Assembly (NCBI GenBank): GCA_023421505.1
Contig: JAEZTJ010000025.1
Location: 1 to 64,000, forward strand
Length of the DNA: 64,000 nt
Reading direction: 5' to 3'
Source: Bacillota bacterium
Lineage (GTDB): Bacteria > Bacillota > Clostridia > Lachnospirales > Lachnospiraceae
Part shown: in pieces, positions 44,513 to 53,596 of the stretch
Layout of the letters: every line of letters begins with the position of its first letter
Numbering within the stretch: the first letter of the stretch is position 1
The notes under the pieces: model-generated
What the model was told of the DNA's origin: nothing
Databases searched by the model: none
Seen by the model: only the letters and a program-made list of their open reading frames with translations
Program-made: the position numbers and the translations under genes

Positions 44513-45192
44513 GAACGAGTCACCTCATCTTTTGCTATCCGGCCGTCTTCGATTGCAATAATCCGGTCAGCCTGCAGGGCGATCCGCTCATCATGGGTAA
44601 TGATTAATAAAGTTTGTTTATAGGTCTTATTAAACATTTTAAGTAACTCAATAATCTCGGCGCTGTTTTTACTATCCAGATTACCTGTCGGTTCATCAGC
44701 GAGCATAATCGCTGGGTTATTCATGAGTGCTCTGCCGATTGATACTCTCTGCTGCTGTCCGCCGGAGAGCTGATTCGGCAAATGCTTCAGCCTGCTTTCA
44801 AGATTAAGTGTTTTAACGATACCTTTTAACTGCTTCTCATCAATCTTTTGTTCATCTAACAGTAACGGCAGCGTAATATTCTCCTGAACCGTAAGTACCG
44901 GTATCAGGTTATAAAATTGATAGACCAGTCCGATTTGTCTTCGACGGAAAATTGCCAGCTGTGTTTCATTCAACTGATAAATATCCGTATTATCAACGAA
45001 TACCCTTCCTCCTGTCGGTCGGTCTACTCCACCCAACATATGAAGCAGGGTTGATTTTCCCGATCCCGATGGTCCTATAATCGCTACAAATTCTCCCTTT
45101 TGTACTGTAAAGGAGATATCATCCAGTGCTTTTACCGCAGTTTCACCATATCCATACTGTTTTGACAGATGCTCTACTCTTAAAATATCCAT
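44509..45192 (-). CDS. MacB/LolD-type ABC transporter ATPase
   Basis: The 227-residue ATPase has Walker A GPSGSGKST, LSGGQQQRVSIGRAL, ADEPTGNLDSKN and ITHDE, the LolD/MacB/BceA family pattern. GGAGG lies ten bases before ATG 45192. It is coupled to the 875-residue permease. Upstream direct repeats (45242-45277) suggest control by the neighbouring response regulator. Confidence 0.92.
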   Translation of the reverse strand: MDILRVEHLSKQYGYGETAVKALDDISFTVQKGEFVAIIGPSGSGKSTLLHMLGGVDRPTGGRVFVDNTDIYQLNETQLAIFRRRQIGLVYQFYNLIPVLTVQENITLPLLLDEQKIDEKQLKGIVKTLNLESRLKHLPNQLSGGQQQRVSIGRALMNNPAIMLADEPTGNLDSKNSAEIIELLKMFNKTYKQTLLIITHDERIALQADRIIAIEDGRIAKDEVTRS

Positions 45193-45241
45193 ATTTTGAT
45201 TTCCTCCATAATAAATATAAGCCTAGTTTATCTACCCCAAA

Positions 45242-45277
45242 TGACTTTACGGTGACTTTAATATGACAAAATCGTCA
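45242..45277 (-). promoter_or_regulatory. PhoB-like direct repeats upstream of the ABC operon
   Basis: TGAC occurs at 45242, 45253 and 45264 on the plus strand, an exact 11-base period (GTCA on the coding strand, within TAAAGTCA twice), plus an inverted GTCA at 45274-45277. OmpR/PhoB-type regulators bind such 11-base direct repeats. It lies between the kinase stop and the transporter start and suggests that the RR at 46414-47091 controls the transporter. Confidence 0.6.
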
Positions 45278-45410
45278 TAAATCGCATACTAAATCAATTC
45301 AGCTGCTGACGCCTGTATTAAATGGTTAGTTATGCTGCTTGCAAAGAAACAGTAATAAATATTCATTAGAGATACTTAAATCACTTATATTCAAGCCGCT
45401 AGAAAAGCCG

Positions 45411-46421
45411 TCAGGAAATTTGCTTATAAAACTTAATACTGAAGCTGGTGCCCTTATTTAATTGGCTAATAACACTGATATCACCATTTTGGCTTGAGAT
45501 AATACTTTTGGCCATTGCAAGTCCAATACCAACACTGTCCTCACTGGCATTCTTCCCTTTATAAAAACGTTTGAATATGAAAGGGATATCTTCTTTATTA
45601 ATACCTTTTCCATTATCCGAAATCACAATCTCCGTATAAATCGGATTTTCCTGATAAAGTACTTTGATTTCTCCACCCACTTCTGTATGCTCGATACAGT
45701 TTTTCATAATATTAATAACAGCTTCCACTGTCCAGTTTAGATCACCATAATAGGAGGTGGAGGAATCACCTTCTATTATAAGCTTTTGCTCCTTTAATTC
45801 CATTGGAATTAATAAAGGCTTCATCGCCTGTTTGATTAATTCTTCAACTTTGATAGGATCCTTTTTGAAATGAATTGTACCTGCATCAATTTTAGAAATT
45901 TTAAGAAGAGAGGTAAGCAGCCAATCCATTCTCTGTAACTGGTGCTCTAAATTTTTCGTAAATTCTTTTCTCTTATTTATATCTAAAGAATCACTATTTA
46001 ATAAATCTGTCATCACCATCATTGAGGTTAGCGGTGTTTTGAGTTGATGTGAGATATCTGAAATAGCATTTGCGAGCTGTTCTTTCTCTGTTTTTAAAAG
46101 CTCTGTCTGCTTTGAAAGAATAAGTGTCATCTTATAAATCTCATTTTTCAATAAACTAAGCTCACCCTCCTCATTGTCACGAATATCAAGTGAGTAGTCT
46201 CCGCTATATATTCTACTTAAGTAACCGGTTAATCTTACCATATCGGAATACCTTTTTCTGGTATATAAGGAGCTTAAGCCGATCAATAATATACCTGTCA
46301 AAAGCAGAATAATGGCTGCAGTGAAATTAAAATAATAAGATAACAACACCCCTATTAATAGGATGACAAACAATAAAATAAGCATATGACGATATTCCCG
46401 ATTGCGCAGCACCCTAATCAC
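45411..46421 (-). CDS. Sensor histidine kinase
   Basis: The 336-residue protein has two N-terminal helices (about 13-50) with almost no loop between them, a HAMP-like linker, the DHp motif ISDISHQLKTPLTSMM with phosphoacceptor His, and ATPase boxes NCIEH, DNGKGI and GIGLAMAKSI. The lack of an external sensor domain resembles intramembrane-sensing kinases that listen to an ABC transporter. It overlaps the response-regulator gene by eight bases. Confidence 0.9.
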   Translation of the reverse strand: MIRVLRNREYRHMLILLFVILLIGVLLSYYFNFTAAIILLLTGILLIGLSSLYTRKRYSDMVRLTGYLSRIYSGDYSLDIRDNEEGELSLLKNEIYKMTLILSKQTELLKTEKEQLANAISDISHQLKTPLTSMMVMTDLLNSDSLDINKRKEFTKNLEHQLQRMDWLLTSLLKISKIDAGTIHFKKDPIKVEELIKQAMKPLLIPMELKEQKLIIEGDSSTSYYGDLNWTVEAVINIMKNCIEHTEVGGEIKVLYQENPIYTEIVISDNGKGINKEDIPFIFKRFYKGKNASEDSVGIGLAMAKSIISSQNGDISVISQLNKGTSFSIKFYKQIS

Positions 46422-47091
46422 CCACCTTATATCCTAAGCCTCTCACTGTCTTAATCAAGGTTGGATTCTGAGGATCATCCTCTAATTTTTCCCGAAGTCT
46501 TTTAATATAAACTGTCAAGGTATTATCATTTACAAAGTCTCCGGCGATATCCCATATTCCCTCAAGCAGCTGATTTCTTGTGAGTACCTGTCCTTCATTG
46601 TTCGCAAAGGTTAGTAGAAGCCGGTATTCTAAAGCAGTGAGGTTAATTTCCTGACCATTTTTATATACCTTCGCATCCATTGTATTTATTCTGATTTGTT
46701 CCAGTTCAATGATATGCTTTGCTTTATTTTCCTTTTGATATCTGCGGAGCACTGTTTTGATCCGCGCCATCAACTCGCGGATACGGAAGGGCTTTGTAAT
46801 ATAATCATCTGCTCCAAGCTCCAATCCCATGACGATATTTACCTCTTCGTCACAGGCTGTTAATATGATAACCGGAATATCCCATCTCTCCCTAGCCAGC
46901 TTACATAACTCATAGCCGCTGCCATCCGGTAGGGTTAAATCAAATATACAAATGTCAATTTTATGTTCCCCTAAGGCTTTTTTGCCTGATGCTGTATCCT
47001 GGCATAGTATCACTGAATAACCCTCCTGCTGGAGAGAATATTCTAATCCCAAGGCGATTGATTTATCATCTTCAACTAATAATAGCTTCAT
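46414..47091 (-). CDS. OmpR/PhoB-family response regulator
   Basis: The 225-residue regulator has a receiver (MKLLLVEDDKSIALGLEYSL, phospho-Asp in CIFDLTLPDG, Lys in YITKPFRIREL) and a winged-helix output (LTALEYRLLLTFANNEGQVL, DNTLTVYIKRLREKL). ATG 47091 follows GGAGGATTAGT; the frame extends to 47139 through a dispersed repeat. With the kinase it probably activates the transporter genes through the repeats at 45242-45277. Confidence 0.92.
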   Translation of the reverse strand: MKLLLVEDDKSIALGLEYSLQQEGYSVILCQDTASGKKALGEHKIDICIFDLTLPDGSGYELCKLARERWDIPVIILTACDEEVNIVMGLELGADDYITKPFRIRELMARIKTVLRRYQKENKAKHIIELEQIRINTMDAKVYKNGQEINLTALEYRLLLTFANNEGQVLTRNQLLEGIWDIAGDFVNDNTLTVYIKRLREKLEDDPQNPTLIKTVRGLGYKVGD

Positions 47092-47097
47092 ACTAAT

Positions 47098-47153
47098 CCT
47101 CCATGCGGCCAAAAACCTGCGAATTTGGGCAGTGCGCAATTTACCGTTTGAAA
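47098..47153. repeat. Second copy of the dispersed repeat, carrying a ribosome site
   Basis: Matches 16187-16243 with few substitutions. On the minus strand its end is GGAGG, and this is the ribosome site of the response-regulator gene that starts six bases later. The hairpin cluster seen in the 16 kb copy is missing here. Confidence 0.7.
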
Positions 47154-47298
47154 CATTCTAATGTGTCTAATATATTTAAGCAAATTGATAATATTATCCA
47201 TTATAACCTTTATCCTAGGAATAGTAAAGTCACGCAGATTACTATAGTTTCACCTTGCATTTAATTTTCTTTCCTTAAATTTATATTTTATATGTAAA

Positions 47299-47323
47299 AA
47301 TGGGACAGTAATCCTGCCCCATT
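47299..47323 (-). terminator. Terminator of the GH113-like gene
   Basis: aatgggacag (47299-47308) pairs with cctgccccatt (47313-47323) with one bulge; A residues at its left give the T tail on the minus strand. Confidence 0.7.
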
Positions 47324-47472
47324 CATCCTTCCTATGTACCTTACTCGTGACGCCCTTTTATTACTTAATTTACTGATATCCGGCAGCTAGTTACAGAACC
47401 CATCTGCGGTATCCTTATCTCGATGTTTATTTTATATTGATCTATTACCATCTCAATATTATTGTTGTTTAC

Positions 47473-48414
47473 TCATTTATTGGTCTGATTCCCCTGATAG
47501 AAATCAGATATAATATTACTAGCTGGTTTTTTATATACACTGTAAGCATCATTATCAATTGGATAGTCCAAGTAATTAGAAACCCAATCCCAGCATACAA
47601 ATCCACTGATCCAGTCGCGTTTACTGCAAATCTCAAACATAGTTTTATAATAGTCCGCCTGAACCTGCATATCAGCTTCTCCCTCAAAAGTCCAGTCATT
47701 AGGTACTTCATTACAGCCAACACGGCACATGCATCCGCATTCTGCAAAAAAGAAGGGCTTATTATACTTCTTAACAACTTTTTCAATTCGATCCAAATTC
47801 TCTTCCCATCTGCTTTGCGGGTAATAGCCGCTGGAGGAGATCACATCCAGACAATCCCACCATTTCACCTCTGTTTCCTGATATTTATCGGTATTGTAAG
47901 TTAACAGCCCCGAATAAACCTTTCGAAGCTTTGCAACCAATGCCCTCCAGTAGTCCTCCTTGCGTTCCGTCATAACAAGTTCGCAGCCAATAATAAGCAT
48001 TTCACATTTCGTTGCCTCTGCTATCTGTGCATAATGCATAAGATATTCTGAGTAGCTTAAAAACCAATTACTCCACTTTGGTTCACAGGGTACCTCAAGA
48101 TCGAAGAAATTAATAAAAGCTCTCCATTCGTGATTTCTACAATTTAGCATAGGCTTTAAAACAATTCGTAGTCCAAGGTCTTCTTTGATATATCTAATAA
48201 CTCTAGTTAATTCATCATCTGTCGGAATAAAATCTCCGATGTAATCAATCGTTTCCGAATGTGTTGTATCCTGTAATGCACCGATAGCAAGTATTATGGT
48301 ATCGCAGGCTGTGCTTTCCTTTAATGTCTTTAATGCATCCATTATCTCCTGGTCAGCAAAACTATGCCTTTTACTGCGCTCTAATCGAAATGTAAATCCA
48401 TTAATATATTTCAT
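47473..48414 (-). CDS. Glycoside hydrolase, TIM barrel, GH113-like
   Basis: The 313-residue protein resembles GH113 beta-mannanases or related clan-A enzymes: MLIIGCELVMTE would supply the acid/base Glu after strand 4 and FFFAECGC the nucleophile Glu after strand 7. VLKPMLNCRNHEWRAF and SSSGYYPQ also fit. There is no signal peptide, so it is probably intracellular and acts on imported oligosaccharides. AAGGAGAAATT precedes ATG 48414. No sugar transporter or regulator is adjacent. Family assignment is by motif memory. Confidence 0.7.
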   Translation of the reverse strand: MKYINGFTFRLERSKRHSFADQEIMDALKTLKESTACDTIILAIGALQDTTHSETIDYIGDFIPTDDELTRVIRYIKEDLGLRIVLKPMLNCRNHEWRAFINFFDLEVPCEPKWSNWFLSYSEYLMHYAQIAEATKCEMLIIGCELVMTERKEDYWRALVAKLRKVYSGLLTYNTDKYQETEVKWWDCLDVISSSGYYPQSRWEENLDRIEKVVKKYNKPFFFAECGCMCRVGCNEVPNDWTFEGEADMQVQADYYKTMFEICSKRDWISGFVCWDWVSNYLDYPIDNDAYSVYKKPASNIISDFYQGNQTNK

Positions 48415-48911
48415 AATTTCTCCTTATGTATAGTTATTTTATTTAGGATTATAATGTCAAAAGCCTATTTAGATTTTGTGCTTCGCCATTTTGCACATTA
48501 TTCTATATCTTCAAATTCGTTATGCAGAACATGGTTTGTTCGCAACGCGCTACCGCTTGAATGAAGTACGTAGTGGTATATGTCTATGTGTTTACTATTA
48601 CCTATATTAATTTATCAGAGGTAATATACTTAATTATATCAGAGTAATGCTTATCTATAACATTAAAGCATTGCACACAAATAGTCAATATCAAAGTGCT
48701 ATAAACAATAACATTTTGTGCATTCGTATTTATTTACTGTGCATTTATGGTGCATTTATCAATGCATGTTTATAATGATATAATAACATATCTGCCTTTT
48801 GAGCATAGCTTTACTTTAACTACTGATAGGCAAAAAAGCCATCAGACGATGAAATCCACATATGTCTGATGGCTTTTACAGTAACTATATAAAATTATTT
48901 CCTGCTACTTA
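48415..48911. other. Intergenic stretch with the valS terminator
   Basis: No gene is supported. The perfect hairpin aagccatcagac (48836-48847)/gtctgatggctt (48864-48875) with flanking A/T runs terminates valS on the minus strand. The region 48480-48600 is less A+T-rich than its surroundings and has the imperfect hairpin accgct...agtggt, otherwise nothing recognised. Confidence 0.5.
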
Positions 48912-51575
48912 TTATTTAGTGAAATACTCTAATCTTTCGGATACCTGCTTCATCATATCCGTATACTTTTCAAGCTTTGCCCTTTCCTCCGCCAGTTTGC
49001 TTTCCGGGGCTTTACTTACAAAGTTCTGGTTAGCTAGCATTCCAGTAACGCGCTTTAGCTCTCCTTCTAAGCGCTGCTTCTCCTTCTGCAAACGTTCGAT
49101 TTCCTTATCAATATCAACTAGATCTTCAAATGGGATATAGATAACCGCACCTGGAATTACAGAGGAAACAGCATCCTCTGCAATACCTGCTTTGTCTGCC
49201 TGAACAAGCACCTCATTTGCATAACCGAGGGTAGCAAAGAATACCTTACTGTCTGTAAAGATGGCTCTGATCGTTTCATTGTCGGATACAACAATTACGC
49301 TAGCTTTTCTGCTTGGAGGTACATTCATCTCCGTACGAACATTTCTAATCCCCTTTACTGCCGCTTTGATTAACTCAACTGCTTCTGCTTCCTTCTGATA
49401 TTCATACTTTTCACTGTACTCAGGCCATTTTGCAATCATAATCGACTCTGCTTCCTGCTGTCCTGACATTTCTTCAAGAGTACAGAATATCTCTTCTGTT
49501 ATGAATGGCATATAGGGATGAAGTAATTTTAAGGAGGTCTTTAATACATAATTTAAAGTCCAGAGTGCTGCTGCCTTCGTCTCATCAGTTTCGCTGTACA
49601 ACCTCGGCTTCACCATCTCGATATACCAATCACAGAACTCCTCCCAGATAAAATCATTAATTTTTTGTACTGCAATGCCCAGCTCAAAGCTTTCCATATT
49701 TTCAGTTGCTTCTTTTATCAGGGTATTTACTTTTGAGAGAATCCATTTATCGGCTATCGTTAAAAGCTTTTCTTCTATAGTCTCGTGAAGCTCCGCCTTT
49801 TCCAGATTCATCATAATGAAACGGGAGGCGTTCCATACCTTATTTGCAAAGTTTCTGCTTGCCTCTACTCTTTCCCAGTAAAAACGCATATCATTACCGG
49901 GAGCGTTACCTGTAATCAAGCTAAAACGAAGTGCATCTGCACCGTATTTATCAATAACCTCCAGAGGATCAATACCGTTACCGAGAGATTTGCTCATCTT
50001 CCGTCCCTGCGAATCTCGTACCAGTCCATGAATTAGTACTTTACTAAAGGGCTTTTTACCCATCTGTGCATAACCGGAGAATACCATTCTAAGCACCCAG
50101 AAGAAAATAATATCATATCCGGTTACGAGTACATCCGTAGGATAAAAATAATCAAGATCTTCTGTCTTCTCAGGCCAGCCAAGGGTTGAGAAGGGCCAGA
50201 GTGCGGAACTGAACCAGGTATCAAGCGTATCCGCATCCTGTGTAAAATGGGTATGACCGCATTTATCACAGGCTGTAGGTGCACTCTTAGCTACAACTAC
50301 CTCGCCGCATTTATCACAGTAATAAGCAGGAATTCTGTGTCCCCACCAAAGCTGTCTGGAGATACACCAGTCTCTGATATTTTCTGCCCAATTAAAATAG
50401 ATCTTATCAAAGCGCTCCGGTACAAACTGAATATCACCGGTCTTAACGCTGTAAATTGCCGGCTTAATCAGCTCGTCCATCTTAACAAACCATTGCTGCT
50501 TGATCAGGGGCTCGACTGTAGTCTTACAGCGGTCATGCGTCCCAACATTGTGGACATGGTCTTCTACCTTAACGAGAAGTCCTAATTCCTTAAGCTCAGA
50601 AACCATCAGCTTACGGGCTTCATAACGGTCCATTCCGGCATATTTACCACCGTTACTGTTGATGGATGCATCATCATTCATGACATTGATTTCAGGGAGA
50701 TTATGTCTTTTACCCACCTCAAAGTCATTTGGGTCGTGAGCTGGTGTAATCTTAACAACACCGGTTCCAAACTCCTTATCTACATAGGAATCTGCGATAA
50801 TCGGAATTTCTTTATTTACTAAAGGAAGCATAACCATCTTTCCTACCAGATGCTTATATCTTTCGTCCTCCGGATGAACCGCTACGGCTGTATCACCAAG
50901 CATAGTCTCCGGTCTTGTGGTAGCGACTTCAACAAAGCCGTCTTCTCCGACAATCGGATACTTGATATGCCAGAAATGTCCTCCCTGCTCCTCATGCTCA
51001 ACCTCCGCATCAGAGATAGAGGTCTTACATACTGGACACCAATTGATAATCTTTGAGCCTTTATAGATATAACCTTCGTTAAATAGCTTTACAAATACTT
51101 CATTTACCGCTTCCGAGCAGCCCTCATCCATGGTAAAGCGCTCTCTGTCCCAGTCACAGGAGGAACCAAGCTTTTTTAATTGAGATATAATTCTTCCGCC
51201 GTATTCCTGCTTCCACTTCCAGGCTCTCTCAAGAAAGGCTTCTCTTCCGATATCTTCCTTCTTCGCGATACCTTCCTTTCTCATCTGCTCAATAATTTTA
51301 ACTTCCGTTGCAATACTTGCATGATCGGTTCCCGGCTGCCAGAGAGCATTATAGCCCTGCATTCTCTTGAAACGGATCAGAATATCCTGCATTGTATTAT
51401 CAAGGGCATGTCCCATATGGAGCTGACCGGTGATGTTCGGCGGCGGTATCACAATGGTAAAGGGCTTCTTACTACGATCTACCTCCGCGTGGAAATATTT
51501 TTTATCTACCCATTTTTGGTACTGCTTTTCTTCAATGTTTTTGGGATCATAGGTTTTTGCCAGTTCTTTTTCCAT
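48912..51575 (-). CDS. valS: Valyl-tRNA synthetase
   Basis: The 887-residue class I synthetase charges tRNA-Val. PPPNITGQLHMGHALD holds the HIGH motif (near residue 43-57), GRKMSKSLGNG the KMSKS loop (about 520), the editing domain lies between, and a C-terminal coiled-coil (DIDKEIERLQKEKQRLEGEL) ends the protein. ATG 51575 starts the family-consistent MEKELAKTYDP, but no ribosome site lies in the usual window; AGGAGG is 70 bases upstream behind an inverted repeat. The IMP cyclohydrolase gene precedes it on the same strand, with a valine T-box upstream of that. Confidence 0.95.
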   Translation of the reverse strand: MEKELAKTYDPKNIEEKQYQKWVDKKYFHAEVDRSKKPFTIVIPPPNITGQLHMGHALDNTMQDILIRFKRMQGYNALWQPGTDHASIATEVKIIEQMRKEGIAKKEDIGREAFLERAWKWKQEYGGRIISQLKKLGSSCDWDRERFTMDEGCSEAVNEVFVKLFNEGYIYKGSKIINWCPVCKTSISDAEVEHEEQGGHFWHIKYPIVGEDGFVEVATTRPETMLGDTAVAVHPEDERYKHLVGKMVMLPLVNKEIPIIADSYVDKEFGTGVVKITPAHDPNDFEVGKRHNLPEINVMNDDASINSNGGKYAGMDRYEARKLMVSELKELGLLVKVEDHVHNVGTHDRCKTTVEPLIKQQWFVKMDELIKPAIYSVKTGDIQFVPERFDKIYFNWAENIRDWCISRQLWWGHRIPAYYCDKCGEVVVAKSAPTACDKCGHTHFTQDADTLDTWFSSALWPFSTLGWPEKTEDLDYFYPTDVLVTGYDIIFFWVLRMVFSGYAQMGKKPFSKVLIHGLVRDSQGRKMSKSLGNGIDPLEVIDKYGADALRFSLITGNAPGNDMRFYWERVEASRNFANKVWNASRFIMMNLEKAELHETIEEKLLTIADKWILSKVNTLIKEATENMESFELGIAVQKINDFIWEEFCDWYIEMVKPRLYSETDETKAAALWTLNYVLKTSLKLLHPYMPFITEEIFCTLEEMSGQQEAESIMIAKWPEYSEKYEYQKEAEAVELIKAAVKGIRNVRTEMNVPPSRKASVIVVSDNETIRAIFTDSKVFFATLGYANEVLVQADKAGIAEDAVSSVIPGAVIYIPFEDLVDIDKEIERLQKEKQRLEGELKRVTGMLANQNFVSKAPESKLAEERAKLEKYTDMMKQVSERLEYFTK

Positions 51576-51587
51576 ATATACTGTTTT

Positions 51588-51654
51588 GTGCTAGACTGTG
51601 TTTTATAAGTAATCGTATATTTCAATTATATAAATAAGTCTAACACGTCCTCCT
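51588..51654 (-). promoter_or_regulatory. Distant ribosome site and hairpin before valS
   Basis: On the minus strand AGGAGG (51649-51654) is followed by gtgttagact (51637-51646), a 39-base loop with further tttata/tataaa pairing, then agtctagcac (51588-51597), 9 of 10 paired. Folding would bring AGGAGG to about 14 bases from ATG 51575. Confidence 0.5.
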
Positions 51655-51850
51655 TTTGTTAATTTTATAATAATAGGTGTTTTTAAAGCTCATTTACTAC
51701 AGTCATTGTTTAACCATAAATTAAGCTATATTGTTTTGCAAATAACTAATTTTTCATAATCAAACGTACTGATATACAATTTTAAGCTATATAATCTATT
51801 AATGCCTAACATGATCAATTTATTTCGTATATATAGCATTTCTAAATATA

Positions 51851-52576
51851 TTAATTATTCTTATTTATAAGCTTTATTTCTGTTGTTTTCTTGTCTTTAT
51901 CAATATATTTTACCAATAAAGAGATTCGATTTTCTTTATCTAATAAATTCCAATAGTGCTCTAAATTATCCTCTATCTTATTATATAGCCTTACGATAAA
52001 GGGTTCTCCCTCAAAGGAGGGGACTATGTTACCGTCTTCCTGATAAGTATGAATACAATGACCAAAGCCCTTGATAAAGCTATTATAGTAGTAATAATTC
52101 CTTTGGCAAAAATCAGAATTATTATGAATTGATTTCAGTATTGACATACCATAGCTTGCTTTATCTGTACTATTATCAATAAAGCCTGAAATTCTTGGGG
52201 TATAATTAGGCTTATCCGGTTCAAACTCTCTGGTATTTAGCGCCTTTTCAAAGGTCTGTCCGCTTTTTATATAATTATAGATTGTGTCTGTTTGATCTCC
52301 GTTACTTACGATATGGTAGTTTTCCAGAGTTCTAATCGGGTAATATATAATTAAGCTTGGGTCCTCCATTTTACTTACATCAAATGCCTCTGTCTTTACA
52401 GAGTTACCTTCTACTTGAAATATTCTGTTCTGACTGTTCTGACTTCTACCCATAATCCAATAAATCTGTATATAGTTTCTTTCATCCGGTGTCAAACCTA
52501 TTATAATACCTCTACCCGGATATTTGTTATGTTGTATTTGTTTCTCATTTTGTAAAGCCATTTGTTCAAACTTCAT
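51851..52576 (-). CDS. IMP cyclohydrolase (PurO-like)
   Basis: The 241-residue protein matches the IMP_cyclohyd family that closes the purine ring (FAICAR to IMP): YPGRGIIIGLTPDERN, YWIMGRSQNSQNRIF, SNGDQTDTIYNYIKSG, PNYTPRISGF, GFGHCIHTY and PSFEGEP. The T-box leader ends about 90 bases upstream, and valS follows 275 bases downstream. Whether the gene is truly under valine control or was inserted between a T-box and valS is open. GAGGTGGATTAGG precedes the start. Confidence 0.88.
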   Translation of the reverse strand: MKFEQMALQNEKQIQHNKYPGRGIIIGLTPDERNYIQIYWIMGRSQNSQNRIFQVEGNSVKTEAFDVSKMEDPSLIIYYPIRTLENYHIVSNGDQTDTIYNYIKSGQTFEKALNTREFEPDKPNYTPRISGFIDNSTDKASYGMSILKSIHNNSDFCQRNYYYYNSFIKGFGHCIHTYQEDGNIVPSFEGEPFIVRLYNKIEDNLEHYWNLLDKENRISLLVKYIDKDKKTTEIKLINKNN

Positions 52577-52662
52577 CCTAATCCACCTCAGCTTCTGGGC
52601 TTTTTTCGCTCACAACGAATTTGCGGTTGCAGCAGCACGAATATCTGTTAAGAAAAACCTAA

Positions 52663-52947
52663 AATAAAAAAGTTCCTCGCCGCAAAGGACGAAGAACCGT
52701 GGTACCACCTTTATTTATGACTTTTACAAGATAAAAAGCCAACTCTTTGTCTATAACGGGACTTCCCGATATTTCCTACACACCACATGGTTTCAGAAAT
52801 ATTGCTCCGGAGCTACCTTCAATAAGCTTGCTTTGGACCACCTTTCAGCCGATGTGCAGTCCTCTCTGATAAGCTACCCTTATCTAATCCTCTCCATCAA
52901 TACATTTACCTTATATTTATATAGTATTATTAAGAAATATCAGTTCT
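52663..52947 (-). promoter_or_regulatory. T-box leader, predicted valine-specific
   Basis: On the minus strand: stem I (GGAG 52892-52895 with CTCC), AGAGAG distal motif, specifier loop TGAAGGTAG with GTA at 52814-52816, stem III CGGGAAGTCCCG, the T-box AGGTGGTACCACGG (52697-52710) and a terminator hairpin with T run (52663-52700). The tRNA-pairing bulge TGGT needs discriminator A73, as in tRNA-Val; tRNA-Gly in this window has T73, which argues against reading the specifier as GGT. Confidence 0.88.
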
Positions 52948-52976
52948 ATACTATGCAAAGTTTCATGATCTGTCAA
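52948..52976 (-). promoter_or_regulatory. Promoter of the T-box transcript
   Basis: TTGACA (52971-52976), 17-base spacer, TAGTAT (52948-52953) on the minus strand. Confidence 0.75.
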
Positions 52977-53059
52977 GAGGTTTTTCTTTAAAACAAATGG
53001 TCAATTACTGATCCCTATGTAATTGTGGATACCTCTTTTATTTTTGTAACATGAAATGC

Positions 53060-53596
53060 TTATTTAAGATCATTTGCATTTTCATAAACAAAGTTCTCTC
53101 CCGATTTACCAATCAGCTTTTCCGTTAAATAAGCGATTAAAACAATTACTGGAATGTCTAAAAGAAATCTTGTCAGCATAAACTCCCAGCCTATTGAGGA
53201 AGCTTCAAAAAGAAGTAACGGAATTTTTGTAGTAGACCAGGCACTAATAAAAATAAGCACATTCGAGAATTTACATCCTTTTTTTAGCAGTACTCCGGCA
53301 ACCGGAAAAGCAGCATATAGTGGTCCGGCTGCAACAGATCCAAGCAGAAAAGCAATAAATATTCCAATTATTTTGGAATTTTCACCCATAAGCTTAATCA
53401 TAGTCTCTCTTTGTACCCATACATCCAGAAGACCTAGTAATATAAAAATCGGGGGAATCACAGAAAGCATCTCAATCGTATTATTCCATGTTATTTTTAA
53501 GGATTTATGACCAACTGCTGGGAACATTAAGATAATGAAAATATTTATAATAGTTAATACAATAAAAACCTTATACCTTTTCAAAAAATTAATCAT
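53060..53596 (-). CDS. Permease half-protein (DUF318/ArsP-like), second gene
   Basis: The 178-residue membrane protein has about five helices; GSVAAGPLYAAFPVAGVLLKKG is the conserved core loop of the DUF318/ArsP permease family. It overlaps the preceding half-gene by four bases. The two halves correspond to the two repeats of the full-length permease (about 330 residues). Some full-length members export organoarsenicals; the substrate here is unknown. Confidence 0.8.
   Translation of the reverse strand: MINFLKRYKVFIVLTIINIFIILMFPAVGHKSLKITWNNTIEMLSVIPPIFILLGLLDVWVQRETMIKLMGENSKIIGIFIAFLLGSVAAGPLYAAFPVAGVLLKKGCKFSNVLIFISAWSTTKIPLLLFEASSIGWEFMLTRFLLDIPVIVLIAYLTEKLIGKSGENFVYENANDLK

Noticed and set aside
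52810..52820. Glycine specifier GGT in the T-box
   Set aside because: Out by one base from GTA; the T-box bulge TGGT requires A73 while tRNA-Gly here has T73, and valS lies downstream.
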